Shown: positions 18,301-27,543 of the stretch, piece by piece
Numbering within the stretch: the stretch's first letter is position 1
How the letters are laid out: each line of letters starts with the position of its first letter
NCBI GenBank assembly: GCA_021324855.1
Contig: JAJPIG010000025.1
Span: 1-47,886 of the forward strand
Origin: Pseudomonadota bacterium
GTDB taxonomy: Bacteria > Desulfobacterota > Binatia > Binatales > Binataceae
DNA: 47,886 nt
Direction of reading: 5' to 3'
The notes under the pieces: generated by a model
Database searches by the model: none
Seen by the model: the letters and a program-made list of their open reading frames with translations, nothing else
Told to the model about the DNA's origin: nothing
Made by a program: the position numbers and the translations under genes

Positions 18301-19167
18301 TCAGCTTATCGCCGGCGCCGCCAGCGAGCCATGGATGTAATAGGGCTCGGGACCCGGCGGATGCGGCAATAGTTGGAGCATGAACTCAAGGCGCTTGCGC
18401 GCCGCGGCAGTGGGCTGAAGTTTGAGATGAAGATCGAGCCGGCTTTCCGGAAGATCGGCGGCGAATTGAATCGTGCCGGTTGCGCTGCCGGTGAAATCGC
18501 CACCCTTCCCGGTGAGCCGCTCGATGGTGAGCAGGCCGTGATCGAGATGCGCCGTGCCGTTGAGGTCGCCGAGCCTGAGACTCGGCAGACCGCGGACAAT
18601 CCGGATCGTACACGCGCCGATCTGAAGATGCATTTCGCCCGTACCGAGCATCGGGTCCGCGCCCGGGAGCGAAGCTTTGAGAGTTCCTGATAAGCGGCCG
18701 CGCAGGTTGATCCCGTAACGCGCGAGCTGCCGGTAGCGGCTCAAATCGAGTCCGTTCGCATCGACGCCGAGACCAATGCCGTTGCTGACATGGTAGAGAA
18801 CGAGATCCAAAGATCCGCCGTAAAGCTCTGCGCTCACGTCGACGCCCGGCCGCGCCAGCAACAGCGAGCCGAGCGCCGGCGAGAGCGTTACGGTTGCGCC
18901 GTCGAGAAGCGGCGGCGATCCGGGAATGAGCGTATCGGTAAGCGTGACGCCGTCGAGTTCCGCACCGATTGGCAGACGTGCGCGATGATCCGTGTAGGTG
19001 AGCGAGAGATTAAACGGCGCAAGCAGCGATGCGAGCGCGTCGCCGTACGGAAAATTCGACGCGAGGAAGACCAGGAACAGGACCAGGCCGAGTCCGCCGT
19101 ATCCGATCGCGAGCCGATGCCGGCGCCAGAACTCAGCGGTCAACAGCACGTGCGCGAAGTCAGGCAT
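18301..19167 (-). CDS. gspN: Type II secretion system protein GspN
   Basis: A 288-residue inner-membrane protein with one N-terminal transmembrane segment (GYGGLGLVLFLVFLASNFPYG) and a periplasmic beta-rich domain with repeated glycine/leucine patterns (LNGTAHLDHGLLTIERLTGKGGDFTGSA). This fits GspN, an accessory T2SS subunit present in only some lineages. The gene overlaps gspM by 8 bp, which supports the assignment. It is last in the gspEFGHIJKLMN series. Confidence 0.82.
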   Translation of the reverse strand: MPDFAHVLLTAEFWRRHRLAIGYGGLGLVLFLVFLASNFPYGDALASLLAPFNLSLTYTDHRARLPIGAELDGVTLTDTLIPGSPPLLDGATVTLSPALGSLLLARPGVDVSAELYGGSLDLVLYHVSNGIGLGVDANGLDLSRYRQLARYGINLRGRLSGTLKASLPGADPMLGTGEMHLQIGACTIRIVRGLPSLRLGDLNGTAHLDHGLLTIERLTGKGGDFTGSATGTIQFAADLPESRLDLHLKLQPTAAARKRLEFMLQLLPHPPGPEPYYIHGSLAAPAIS

Positions 19168-19831
19168 TCTTGGCCAGGGCGACGCAGGTCATGTCGACGT
19201 CGTAGCTGTGTGAGTCCTGGAAGCGGCGCTTGATATGGATCGTCGAGACCCGGACCGGCACTGACAGCGTCTGCAGGCTGTAGAGTGCATCGACAAGCTG
19301 CGGCAGACTCAAATTCGTGAGCTGAAGATCGACGCTGTATTCGACCAGACCGTCGGCAACTTTGCGATCGACGCCGGGAGTGATCGAGCCGACTTTCTCG
19401 CGTCCGACGGTGTCGCTCAGCGATTTTTCGACCACTGAGAAAAGTGAGAAATCCTTGCCCCCCGGAACGGTATGCTTGTGCGCTTGCGCGAGGTCGGCTT
19501 TGAGCCGCAGGTAAGTCTGCGTCATCGCGCGAACGTCGGCCAGTTGATGCTGACGTTCGACGATGCGATCGCTCAGGTCCTGCCGCAAATCGATGATCGG
19601 CAGGTAGATGAAATTGTAAGCAAGGAAGATCGCGAACAGTCCTCCGGCAATCTGCACCAATCGTTTTTCGCGCGGCTCGAGCCGGGCATAATAGGCGCGC
19701 GCCTGGTTGAGATAGGGAGCAACCGTCTCGCGGAGACGTGCGAAGTGCGGTCCAAGCGCTGCGCCCAGCGCGGCCCTGACGGCATTCCGGGCGTTGTCAA
19801 TGAGGTCGCGCAGCCCGTCGAGCATAATCAC
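19160..19831 (-). CDS. gspM: Type II secretion system protein GspM
   Basis: A 223-residue protein with a cytoplasmic segment, the hallmark YYARLEPREKRLVQIAGG motif leading into one transmembrane helix (to about residue 75), a coiled-coil-like linker, and a periplasmic ferredoxin-like domain. GspM partners GspL in the inner-membrane platform. The start overlaps the gspL stop as ATGA (19831-19828) and the end overlaps gspN by 8 bp. A second in-frame ATG two codons later is an equally possible start. Confidence 0.87.
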   Translation of the reverse strand: MIMLDGLRDLIDNARNAVRAALGAALGPHFARLRETVAPYLNQARAYYARLEPREKRLVQIAGGLFAIFLAYNFIYLPIIDLRQDLSDRIVERQHQLADVRAMTQTYLRLKADLAQAHKHTVPGGKDFSLFSVVEKSLSDTVGREKVGSITPGVDRKVADGLVEYSVDLQLTNLSLPQLVDALYSLQTLSVPVRVSTIHIKRRFQDSHSYDVDMTCVALAKNA

Positions 19832-21297
19832 TCCGCTGCAGCCGGCGCGGGTGTTTCACGCGCGACGGCGCTCAGTTGAAAGTCGACCTTCCCGTCGGTC
19901 CCGGCCTTGGCGTTTGCGACCTGAACGTCATCGAAGTAACCGTTGCGCTTAAGCGCAAGCTTCACCTGATCGATGGTGGTGAAGGAGTTCGCCTTGCCCG
20001 TCATCTTGATCGTACCCTCTTCGATCGTGACGTCGGTCATCTCGACCGGCAGCCCGCGACGCAAAGCGTTCGAAACCGCGAGCAGGATGTTCAATGGCGT
20101 GCCATGGCCGCCGTTTTCGCCCAGCAGCTTGAGCTGCTTGCGCATTCCGGCGATTTCGCGGCGCAGCTTCTCCCGCGCCTCGCTGCCCGGGACGCCATTT
20201 CCGAGCGCGGGCGCAGCGGCGGCTGCAAGCTGGGCGTCGATCGCATGGAGGCGGCGCAGATCGATCGAGAGCCCAAGGACGAAGTGGATCAGCGCGAGCA
20301 GAGCCAGCCCGGCCATGAGAGCGGCGCTGAGTCTGAATGGCGCAAGGTCTCCGGTGCGGCCGTGAAACGCGAACTCGCCGTGGCGGAAGTTGAGTAGCTC
20401 CGCCGGATTATCAGGCGTTTCACCGATCAGCATCGCCAGGCATCCGCTGAATCTGGCAGCATCGCGAGGCGCGCCGCCAAACGGCCGGCCAAGGTCAAAT
20501 TCCTCGGCAGGACGGACCTTGAGGGCCAAGGCTTCCGTAATCTGCGTGCTCACCCGAGGCAGAACTGCGCCAGACCCAGTCAGGACCAGTTCGGCGTCTT
20601 CGGCGTCGACCTGATGGGCCAGCATCATCTGGCGGACGGAGTTCAGAATCGCGGCGCCGGGCGCGGTCGGAAGTGGAGTAGTGGCGCCGCGCGCCGGTCC
20701 CGGCGTTGCGATCGTGCGCATCGCGCGCGGTGCGCCGGCTTCGTCGAGCAGCACGAGCGAGGCCGAGGTATGGTCGACGTTGACGATCAGATATGATCCG
20801 CGGTGGCCGTTGCGATGGCGGGCCATCAGGAGCGCCAAGGCGAGCGCGCTCAGCGTGACGGTTTTCGGATCGAGCCCCGCATGGGCGAGCAGCTCGAGAT
20901 GCTCGCGGATATGGTCGCGACTTGCGTAGGCCGCGATCACCCGGGTCTGGTCGCCGTTTTGGCCGAGCCGGGCGAAGGCGACAACCGCATCGTCGACCGG
21001 GAAAGGCAGATGCTCTTCGAGTGCGAACGGTACGATCTGGTTGAGCCGGCGGCGATCCTTAAACGGTAGTTCGAGCATGCGCTTCGCGACGAATTCGCCG
21101 GGCAGAGCCGAGAGCACGATATCGGGCTTGCCGGCGGCGCCGACCAGACGCTTGATCGCCGTTGAGAGATCCTCTTCGTCCGCGGCGCGCTGATCCTCGA
21201 ACAGTCCGACCAGGCCGAAGCTGTTCCATGTGCGCTCGGCAACCGCGGCGCGCACCCAGTCGCCGTCGATTTCGAGCGCCATGATTCGCTGCGCCAT
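19828..21297 (-). CDS. gspL: Type II secretion system protein GspL
   Basis: A 489-residue protein with an actin-like cytoplasmic domain (PilM/GspL type; LPFKDRRRLNQIVPFALEEHLPF is characteristic), a transmembrane helix (ALMAGLALLALIHFVLGL, roughly residues 335-352), and a periplasmic domain for GspM contact. GspL couples the GspE ATPase to the inner-membrane platform. It lies 16 bp downstream of gspK and overlaps gspM by 4 bp. The C-terminus is an Ala/Pro tail. Confidence 0.9.
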   Translation of the reverse strand: MAQRIMALEIDGDWVRAAVAERTWNSFGLVGLFEDQRAADEEDLSTAIKRLVGAAGKPDIVLSALPGEFVAKRMLELPFKDRRRLNQIVPFALEEHLPFPVDDAVVAFARLGQNGDQTRVIAAYASRDHIREHLELLAHAGLDPKTVTLSALALALLMARHRNGHRGSYLIVNVDHTSASLVLLDEAGAPRAMRTIATPGPARGATTPLPTAPGAAILNSVRQMMLAHQVDAEDAELVLTGSGAVLPRVSTQITEALALKVRPAEEFDLGRPFGGAPRDAARFSGCLAMLIGETPDNPAELLNFRHGEFAFHGRTGDLAPFRLSAALMAGLALLALIHFVLGLSIDLRRLHAIDAQLAAAAAPALGNGVPGSEAREKLRREIAGMRKQLKLLGENGGHGTPLNILLAVSNALRRGLPVEMTDVTIEEGTIKMTGKANSFTTIDQVKLALKRNGYFDDVQVANAKAGTDGKVDFQLSAVARETPAPAAAE

Positions 21298-21313
21298 GCG
21301 GCCCGTCCCCTCC

Positions 21314-22270
21314 TTAATACTCGTTCCATCCGGTCAAGATCGCAGTCCCATTGGGATTGCTGCGAAAGCTCGCATAGATGAAGCGCCGAGCCCCCGCGTA
21401 CGTCCCCACCCCGCTAATCGTAAAGTAACTGCTGGTGGTCGTTAAGAGCCTCATCAAGTCGGCCGAGTTCTCACCCACGCCCGGCAGGTTGCCGATATCG
21501 GTGATGTTCTGGAAGGGCTCGCGTGTCCGTGCTTCAACGATTTCCTTAACCAACGAGCCGTTGCTGGCCAGTTCGGGCGAGAGTGATGCCAAAAGCTCGG
21601 GCGGTGCAGTATTGGCATTAACCCGCGGTTCGGGAGCAACCGTCAGAAACTGTCGCAGCACCATGAAGGTGGGAGTATCAACCCCGCGGATCATTCGCAG
21701 GTCGCCAATGCCCGGCATGGGGCCGTTTCGCGGCTCATACGGCGGCGTCAGGCGCATGTAGTAGTCGGCCTCGGCGCCGCCATCGGGAGTCTCGACGCTG
21801 TCGGGATCGAGCCAATCAATGATCGCGGGGATTATCTGCGGATCGAGCTCGAGAATCGCGAACAGCCGCTGAAGGACCTGCTCGATGTTCTGGTTCACCG
21901 CACCGGTGCGCGGATTGACGAGCTGATTGATGTCGAGCTTGCGGGCATCGTCCACGATCGAGACCGTCGCCGTGCCGCCGTCCATCGGAACCGGCGGAAA
22001 TGGCGCCGCCCACGGCTGCGTCAGCGCATAAAAGTTCTGCTGCGACATCGCGTTCATCCGCGCTTGCTGCGCGAGCAGCGCGAGGCCCACGTTGACAGCC
22101 GACCGGGCGAGGTATTCCGCGCGCAACTCGTTCGCCTGGTTGGCGGCCGATCGATAACCGAGCGCGCTCGAGGTGGTGAAATCGACTACCAGGATCGTCA
22201 TCAGCGCGACCGCCATCAGCGTCGCCAAGAGCGCCACACCCCGACTGGATTCGCGCAACCGCTTCACCAT
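21314..22270 (-). CDS. gspK: Type II secretion system minor pseudopilin GspK
   Basis: A 318-residue large minor pseudopilin. The N-terminus has the prepilin-like RGVALLATLMAVALMTILVV helix without the Glu at position +5, the exception known for GspK. The body holds DDARKLDINQL, IIDWLDPD and a helix-hairpin-helix-like segment (FQNITDIGNLPGVG), all typical. GspK caps the pseudopilus tip with GspI and GspJ. It overlaps gspJ by 7 bp. Confidence 0.92.
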   Translation of the reverse strand: MVKRLRESSRGVALLATLMAVALMTILVVDFTTSSALGYRSAANQANELRAEYLARSAVNVGLALLAQQARMNAMSQQNFYALTQPWAAPFPPVPMDGGTATVSIVDDARKLDINQLVNPRTGAVNQNIEQVLQRLFAILELDPQIIPAIIDWLDPDSVETPDGGAEADYYMRLTPPYEPRNGPMPGIGDLRMIRGVDTPTFMVLRQFLTVAPEPRVNANTAPPELLASLSPELASNGSLVKEIVEARTREPFQNITDIGNLPGVGENSADLMRLLTTTSSYFTISGVGTYAGARRFIYASFRSNPNGTAILTGWNEY

Positions 22271-22926
22271 TGCAGCACCGCCATCGGAATCGACACCTGA
22301 GTCGAAAAGTCGACCGGATGGCCGCGGCTGTCGGCGATCTGCAAGTCAATCGACAAGGCGAGCGGAAGCTGCCGTCCGGGCGGAAGGCTCGCCGAGTTCC
22401 AGCTCTCCTGCCAGAGCGAGCCGTCGAAGTAGCGTATATGCAGCGACAGCAGGTTGTTGGCGAGGACCGCGGGGCTGGTGGTCGAAGCTCCCGTGAGCAG
22501 CGCACTCTGAACGCTGCGACTGAGAATCGACCAGCCAGGACGGGCGGGATTCGGCGCCGTCGAGTAAGTCACGACCTGCTCCGCGCCGAAGCCGTCGAGG
22601 CTCATGCTGTGGCTCAGGTCAAGCGTGGAGATCGTCACGCTGTCGAGCGGCTTGCCGTTGCTCATATGCCCCAGTCCCAGCAGCATCACGCGGCTCGGGA
22701 CCACCGCGGTCTGCACCGCATCGCGGAACTCGTTGCTGAGCGTCCATAGCAACGCGCGTCCCTCATGATCGACGTCGATGCGATCTTCGGCCTGGACCTT
22801 GCCATGCGACACCGCGCTGAATGATTCGGCGATCATCGCCATCACGATGCCCAGGATTAACACGGCGAGCATCAGCTCGATCAGCGTGAAGCCCGGCGCG
22901 AGGCGCCGCCGTATACGGAGGATCAT
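22264..22926 (-). CDS. gspJ: Type II secretion system minor pseudopilin GspJ
   Basis: A 220-residue protein with a short basic leader and class III prepilin signal APG-FTLIELMLAVLILGIVMAMIA, cleaved after Gly, with Glu at +5. The remainder (FSAVSHGKVQAEDRID..., IRYFDGSLWQESW) matches the GspJ minor pseudopilin pattern. The start at 22926 overlaps the gspI stop as ATGA, which decides against the longer open frame upstream. Confidence 0.9.
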   Translation of the reverse strand: MILRIRRRLAPGFTLIELMLAVLILGIVMAMIAESFSAVSHGKVQAEDRIDVDHEGRALLWTLSNEFRDAVQTAVVPSRVMLLGLGHMSNGKPLDSVTISTLDLSHSMSLDGFGAEQVVTYSTAPNPARPGWSILSRSVQSALLTGASTTSPAVLANNLLSLHIRYFDGSLWQESWNSASLPPGRQLPLALSIDLQIADSRGHPVDFSTQVSIPMAVLQW

Positions 22927-23381
22927 GGCGTCCCCGGCGGCGCCTGCTGGCCACCGCCCGCAGGCAGCTCCATCGGCGTCGGATTGTGCAGCATCTCCGA
23001 AAGCTCGAAATGGCGGCCGAAGCCGGGGCCATAGCGCACGACGATCGTGACCTTGCGCAGGTCCGGGAAGATTCCTGATTCGGTGACCGTTCGCTGCCAT
23101 TTGAAATTCGATAATTGTCCGGAAAGCGTTTTATCGAAGGCACCGCTCGTCTGGCCGAGGTCGGGAAAGCGCTCGAGCTCCGCCTGCGTCATCAGGTTCT
23201 GCGCCAGCATGGCGGCCTGCGTCAGCTCGCGCGCGCGAATCACACTCTGGAGATCCTGATGGTCAAGCGAGAGAAGGGCGAGCATCGCGATCCCCAGCAC
23301 GGCGATCGCGATCATCACTTCGAGCAGGGTGAAGCCACCGTTTTGCATCCGCCGGTTTATGCGGGAGCGCGTGAAGTTCAT
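22923..23381 (-). CDS. gspI: Type II secretion system minor pseudopilin GspI
   Basis: A 152-residue minor pseudopilin: leader followed by GG-FTLLEVMIAIAVLGIAMLALL with Glu at +5. The next part, RARELTQAAMLAQNLMTQAELE, matches the GspI helix pattern. It ends in a Pro/Gly/Gln-rich tail. It overlaps gspH by 4 bp and gspJ by 4 bp. Confidence 0.9.
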   Translation of the reverse strand: MNFTRSRINRRMQNGGFTLLEVMIAIAVLGIAMLALLSLDHQDLQSVIRARELTQAAMLAQNLMTQAELERFPDLGQTSGAFDKTLSGQLSNFKWQRTVTESGIFPDLRKVTIVVRYGPGFGRHFELSEMLHNPTPMELPAGGGQQAPPGTP

Positions 23382-23977
23382 TGGACGCCGAGCTGCGCCT
23401 GGCTCGGATTGATGTCACCGGGGATGATAGACACCCGCCCGGTCAACGGATTGATCGCCAGCGTGAAGACTTCGCCGTTGGAGGCATCCAGATGAATAAC
23501 CGTCGCATCCACCCATCCGGTCGGATAGAACAGGCAGCCGACGATCCCGCGGGTCGCGGTGCCGAGCGTGCCGATCGTCACGTCACGGATCCGGATTCCG
23601 GGTGGCATCGCAACCTGGCCGAGGACACCGCCGACGGGATGAAAAGTTGCCATCGGTTGATAAGGGTCGAGGCTCGTGACGAAGTAGCTGTTCGTATCGA
23701 GATCGAAGTTTAGGCGCATCACCATTTGTTGGCTTGCCGCAGCGTCATATAGATAGGTCGCGCGGCCCGCCAGTCGTCGCGCCTCGCTCTTGAGCCGCGC
23801 CCCCGTCAGTCCGCCGAAGTAGGGCAATGCGATGGTCATGATAAGGCCCATGATGAAGAGCACGATCGCGATTTCGAGCAGCGTGAAACCCGGTACGCAG
23901 CCATGGCGGTTACGGCCGGGCGAAGGCCGGCCGCGCGCGGCGGCGCTTCCCGGCGCCGTCGGACGCTCGATGAACAT
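23378..23977 (-). CDS. gspH: Type II secretion system minor pseudopilin GspH
   Basis: A 199-residue pseudopilin with an unusually long, Arg/Gly/Pro-rich leader of about 30 residues before VPG-FTLLEIAIVLFIMGLIMTIALP (Glu at +5). The beta-rich remainder with LNFDLDTNSYFV fits GspH. Position between gspG and gspI supports the name. A shorter leader cannot be obtained from an ATG start close to the cleavage site, so the long leader may be real. Confidence 0.86.
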   Translation of the reverse strand: MFIERPTAPGSAAARGRPSPGRNRHGCVPGFTLLEIAIVLFIMGLIMTIALPYFGGLTGARLKSEARRLAGRATYLYDAAASQQMVMRLNFDLDTNSYFVTSLDPYQPMATFHPVGGVLGQVAMPPGIRIRDVTIGTLGTATRGIVGCLFYPTGWVDATVIHLDASNGEVFTLAINPLTGRVSIIPGDINPSQAQLGVQ

Positions 23978-23982
23978 GCGCG

Positions 23983-24420
23983 TTACTGCCCGCCGGACGA
24001 GCCGTCGATATCCGCGTTCTTGCCTTCGCCGCCCTCGACTCCGTCGGCGCCGAAGGACTTGAGCACATAGCTGTTGCCATCACTCTGATAAAAATACGGA
24101 TGGCCCCACGGATCGGCCGGGACCTGCTCGATATATCCGCCCTGCTCGTAATTCGTGGGAATGTTGCCGCTGCTCGGCGCTGAGACCAGCGCCTGCAGCC
24201 CCTGGTCGGTGGTGGGATAAGAGCCGTTGTCGAGGTAGTAACGATCGAGTGCGGTCTTGATTTCTGAGATGTCAGCCTCGGCCTTCGTACGCTTGGCCTT
24301 GTCGGTCGCGCCGCGCAGGCTCTGGACGACGATGGTTGCCAACAGACCGAGAATCAGGATGACCACCATGATTTCGATCAGGGTGAAGCCCTCCGAGTAG
24401 CCGGCTCTTGTTCGCTCCAT
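23983..24420 (-). CDS. gspG: Type II secretion system major pseudopilin GspG
   Basis: A 145-residue major pseudopilin: short leader, EG-FTLIEIMVVILILGLLATIVV (Glu at +5), then the GspG signatures DISEIKTALDRYYLDNGSYPTTDQGLQALV and PADPWGHPYFYQ, and a C-terminal Asp/Gly-rich calcium-type loop. ATG 24420 is preferred because GGAGG lies 8 nt upstream and the leader becomes the usual length. An upstream in-frame ATG at 24447 overlaps the gspF stop as ATGA and could be used for coupling. Confidence 0.94.
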   Translation of the reverse strand: MERTRAGYSEGFTLIEIMVVILILGLLATIVVQSLRGATDKAKRTKAEADISEIKTALDRYYLDNGSYPTTDQGLQALVSAPSSGNIPTNYEQGGYIEQVPADPWGHPYFYQSDGNSYVLKSFGADGVEGGEGKNADIDGSSGGQ

Positions 24421-24443
24421 GGGGATTGCCTCCGTTGCGGGGC

Positions 24444-25664
24444 TCATCGCATCAACTGATTGAGCTGGAAGATCGGCATCAGGACCGCCAGCATCATAAA
24501 GACGATACCAGCCGCCATCGCCAGCGTCATCACGGGCTCCAGCACCGTGGTCACCTGCGAAAGCGCGGCGGCGACCTCGCGTTCATAGGAGTCGGCGACC
24601 CGCTCGAGCATCGGCTCAACCTCGCCCGAACGCTCGCCGACGCGAATCATTTCGACGAGCAGCGGGGGGAAAAGGCCGCTCTGGCCGAGCGTCTGGGCCA
24701 TCCCGTGGCCTTCGCGGATGCTCACGCGGCTGTTCTCGATGGCTTCTGCCAGCAGGCGGTTGTTGACGACGCGCTTGACGGCATCGAGCGCCGGCAACAA
24801 CTGCACGCCGCTCGAGAGCAGCGTCGCGAGCGTGCGGGCGAAGCGCGCGCAGATGACCTTGATCACGGTCGGTCCGATGTATGGGACTTTGAGCAGCGTG
24901 CGATCGTAAAAACGCCGGCCCCGCGGGGTCGACAGCCCGAGCATGATGCCGCCCGCGATCGCGAGGATTCCCAGCAGGATCAGCATCCAGTAGCCGATCA
25001 GGAAATTCGACAGGGCGATCAGAATCTGCGTCGTCATCGGCAGCGCCGCATGGCTCTGCTGGAAGATGGTCGCGACCTGCGGCACCACATAGGTCACGAG
25101 AAACGTCATGATCGCCGCGCCGACGCACAGCATGATAATCGGATAGGTGAGCGCGCCGCGCACCTTCGCGATAAATTCCGCCTGCTTCTCGCCGTAGTCG
25201 GCGAGGCGATTCAACACGATCTCGAGCGCGCCGGCCGCTTCGCCTGCGCGCACCATACCGACGTACAGGTCCGAGAAGGCGTTGCTGTGCATCGCCAGGG
25301 CGTCGGCGAGCGACGATCCCTCGCGCACCCGTTCGCGCACCTGCGAGAGAATCTTCTTGAGCGCCGGACGCGGAGTCTGCTCGGCGAGCGTGCCGAGCGC
25401 CTCGACCAGTTGGACGCCTGCGCCGAGCAGGGTCGCGAGCTGGCGGCTCATCAGGGAGATTTCAGGCTGGGGGATGCGGCCGCCGAACGACGGCATCCAA
25501 TCGCGCAGCGATCGCGTGCGTGCGGCAACCTCTTCGTTCAGTTCGGTGGGGAAGATGCCGAGCGAGCGCAGTTTGCCGCGGGCGTTGCGTGCGCTGTCGG
25601 CGTCAACCACGCCCGCCACCGAGCGCCCGTCCGCGGAAAGTCCACGATAGGCAAAAACCGGCAT
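24444..25664 (-). CDS. gspF: Type II secretion system inner-membrane platform protein GspF
   Basis: A 406-residue polytopic protein with two repeated T2SSF domains (about residues 70-195 and 275-395) and three long hydrophobic segments. The N-terminal MPVFAYRGLSADGRSVAGVVDAD and the segments VREGSSLADALAMHSNAFSDLYVGMVRAGEAAGALE and MIRVGERSGEVEPML are family signatures. It is the inner-membrane platform that contacts GspE. It lies 32 bp downstream of gspE. Confidence 0.94.
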   Translation of the reverse strand: MPVFAYRGLSADGRSVAGVVDADSARNARGKLRSLGIFPTELNEEVAARTRSLRDWMPSFGGRIPQPEISLMSRQLATLLGAGVQLVEALGTLAEQTPRPALKKILSQVRERVREGSSLADALAMHSNAFSDLYVGMVRAGEAAGALEIVLNRLADYGEKQAEFIAKVRGALTYPIIMLCVGAAIMTFLVTYVVPQVATIFQQSHAALPMTTQILIALSNFLIGYWMLILLGILAIAGGIMLGLSTPRGRRFYDRTLLKVPYIGPTVIKVICARFARTLATLLSSGVQLLPALDAVKRVVNNRLLAEAIENSRVSIREGHGMAQTLGQSGLFPPLLVEMIRVGERSGEVEPMLERVADSYEREVAAALSQVTTVLEPVMTLAMAAGIVFMMLAVLMPIFQLNQLMR

Positions 25665-25696
25665 CCTAAACTACCGATGCGCGACGCGATGCGGGT

Positions 25697-27454
25697 CTAG
25701 AGAATATCTTCCTGCGTAACACGCAACAGTTCTTCGACCGTGGTCTCGCCGGCAAGGATGCGTTCGGCGCCCTCCTGGCGCAGCAGCTTCATCCCTTTGG
25801 CAGTGCACGAGCGGCGGATCATCGAGGCGTCCGCCTTCTGCATCACGAGCGCGCGGACGTCATCGTCCATGATCATCAATTCCTGGATCGCCGTGCGTCC
25901 GCGATAACCGGTGTTGCGGCAATGACGGCATCCGGAAGGATTCGGCCGATAGATGGTCTGCCCGCGAAACGCGTCGGGTTTGAGTCCGATGCGAACCAGC
26001 TCGGCCGGCGCCGGCTGATAGGGCTCGCGGCAATCGGGACAGACTCTGCGCACCAGCCGCTGGGCCAGAACAGCGAGAATCGACGAGGAGACCAAAAAGG
26101 GCTCGATTCCCATATCGACCAGGCGCGTCAGCGCGCCGAAAGAATCATTGGTATGCAGCGTCGAGAAGACCAGATGTCCGGTGAGGGCGGCCTGAATGGC
26201 GATTTCGGCGGTCTCCGAATCGCGGATTTCGCCGACCATGATGACGTCCGGGTCCTGGCGCAGGATCGAGCGCAAACCGCCCGCGAAGGTCAGATCGATC
26301 TTCGGGTTCACCTGCATCTGGCCGATGCCGCGAAGCTGGTACTCGATCGGATCCTCGATCGTGATGATGTTCTTCTCGGGCGAATTGATACGCGCCAGAC
26401 AGGCGTACAGCGTGGTCGTCTTGCCCGATCCGGTTGGACCGGTCGCCAGGATGATCCCGTGGCTCTGCCGGATCAGCCTGTCGAGTCGGGTGAGGTTATC
26501 GCCCGAAAAGCCGAGCCGGTCGAGATTGAGATCGACCAGCGCCTGGGCGCGATCGAGCAGGCGCAGCACGATGCGCTCGCCGAATGCGGTCGGGATGCTG
26601 GAGACGCGAATGTCGATATCACGGCCGGCGACGCGCAACCGGATGCGTCCGTCCTGCGGCAGACGCTTCTCCGCGATGTTGAGCCCGGACATGATCTTGA
26701 TGCGCGAGGTGATGGCCGGCTGAAAGCGCTTGGGCGGCGAGAGCACGTCGTACAGCATGCCGTCGACGCGGAACCTCACCACCAGTTCGCGTTCGAACGG
26801 CTCGACGTGGATATCGCTCGCGCGGTCCTTGACCGCCTGCGACAAAAGGCCGTTGACCAGCTTGATAATCGGCGCGGCGTCGTCGGCTTCGAGCAGATCG
26901 GCGGGTTCCTGCGCCAGTTCGCTCGCGACCTGGTCGAGGCGCTCCTCTTCGAGATCGATCATCAGGTCGTGCGCGGTGGTCGCCGTCGCCTGATCGTAGG
27001 CGCGGTTGATCGCCTCGGTGATAACCTCGCCCGGCGCGACCACCGCCTGCACGGTCATCCCGAACAGCACGTGGAGATCGTCGAGCGGCTCGTAGTTCGC
27101 GGGATCGGCAACCGCGACCGTCACCGCATCGTGCTCGATCGCAAGCGGCAGCAGGCGATTCTTCTTGGCGTAGTTGATCGGAACTTTAGCTATCAGCGAG
27201 TTGTCGAGCCCGGTCTCATCGATATGCGCATGAAACGGCAGCCGATATTCCTGCGCGAGCGCGCGAGCGAGGCGCTGCGGCTCGAGGGCGCCCATCTCAA
27301 CCAGCGCTTCGGCAAGGTTCTGGCCGGGCTTTTTGCGCTGGCGCGCGCGCTCAAGGTCCTGTTGAGAGACCCAGGAGCGATCGAGCAGAATCGCCTCGAA
27401 GCTTTTACGTGCGGTAGCCAAGGTCTCTGTCCCCGAGCCTTGAACGTGAAGCAT
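25697..27454 (-). CDS. gspE: Type II secretion ATPase GspE
   Basis: A 585-residue hexameric ATPase. The N-terminal MshEN/GspE-N region spans about residues 20-150, Walker A is GPTGSGKTT (339-347), followed by IITIEDPIEYQL (Asp box), a Walker B region LRSILRQDPDVIMVGEIRD, the His box ALTGHLVFSTLHTND, and a zinc module CPDC with GCRHC about 30 residues later. It powers pseudopilus assembly. It is the first gsp gene in the run; no gspC or gspD lies upstream. Confidence 0.95.
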   Translation of the reverse strand: MLHVQGSGTETLATARKSFEAILLDRSWVSQQDLERARQRKKPGQNLAEALVEMGALEPQRLARALAQEYRLPFHAHIDETGLDNSLIAKVPINYAKKNRLLPLAIEHDAVTVAVADPANYEPLDDLHVLFGMTVQAVVAPGEVITEAINRAYDQATATTAHDLMIDLEEERLDQVASELAQEPADLLEADDAAPIIKLVNGLLSQAVKDRASDIHVEPFERELVVRFRVDGMLYDVLSPPKRFQPAITSRIKIMSGLNIAEKRLPQDGRIRLRVAGRDIDIRVSSIPTAFGERIVLRLLDRAQALVDLNLDRLGFSGDNLTRLDRLIRQSHGIILATGPTGSGKTTTLYACLARINSPEKNIITIEDPIEYQLRGIGQMQVNPKIDLTFAGGLRSILRQDPDVIMVGEIRDSETAEIAIQAALTGHLVFSTLHTNDSFGALTRLVDMGIEPFLVSSSILAVLAQRLVRRVCPDCREPYQPAPAELVRIGLKPDAFRGQTIYRPNPSGCRHCRNTGYRGRTAIQELMIMDDDVRALVMQKADASMIRRSCTAKGMKLLRQEGAERILAGETTVEELLRVTQEDIL

Positions 27455-27543
27455 CCCCTACCCGAATCATCGCGCAAACGCCTGCTTAATTAGATACGAG
27501 AGCACTATTGGCTGGCAAGTATGTCTATTAGCGTCCTCAGCGG

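Noticed and set aside
25922-27493. A 523-codon plus-strand open frame opposite gspE
   Set aside because: It is a shadow of the ATPase gene, which has Walker A, Walker B and zinc motifs in the minus frame.
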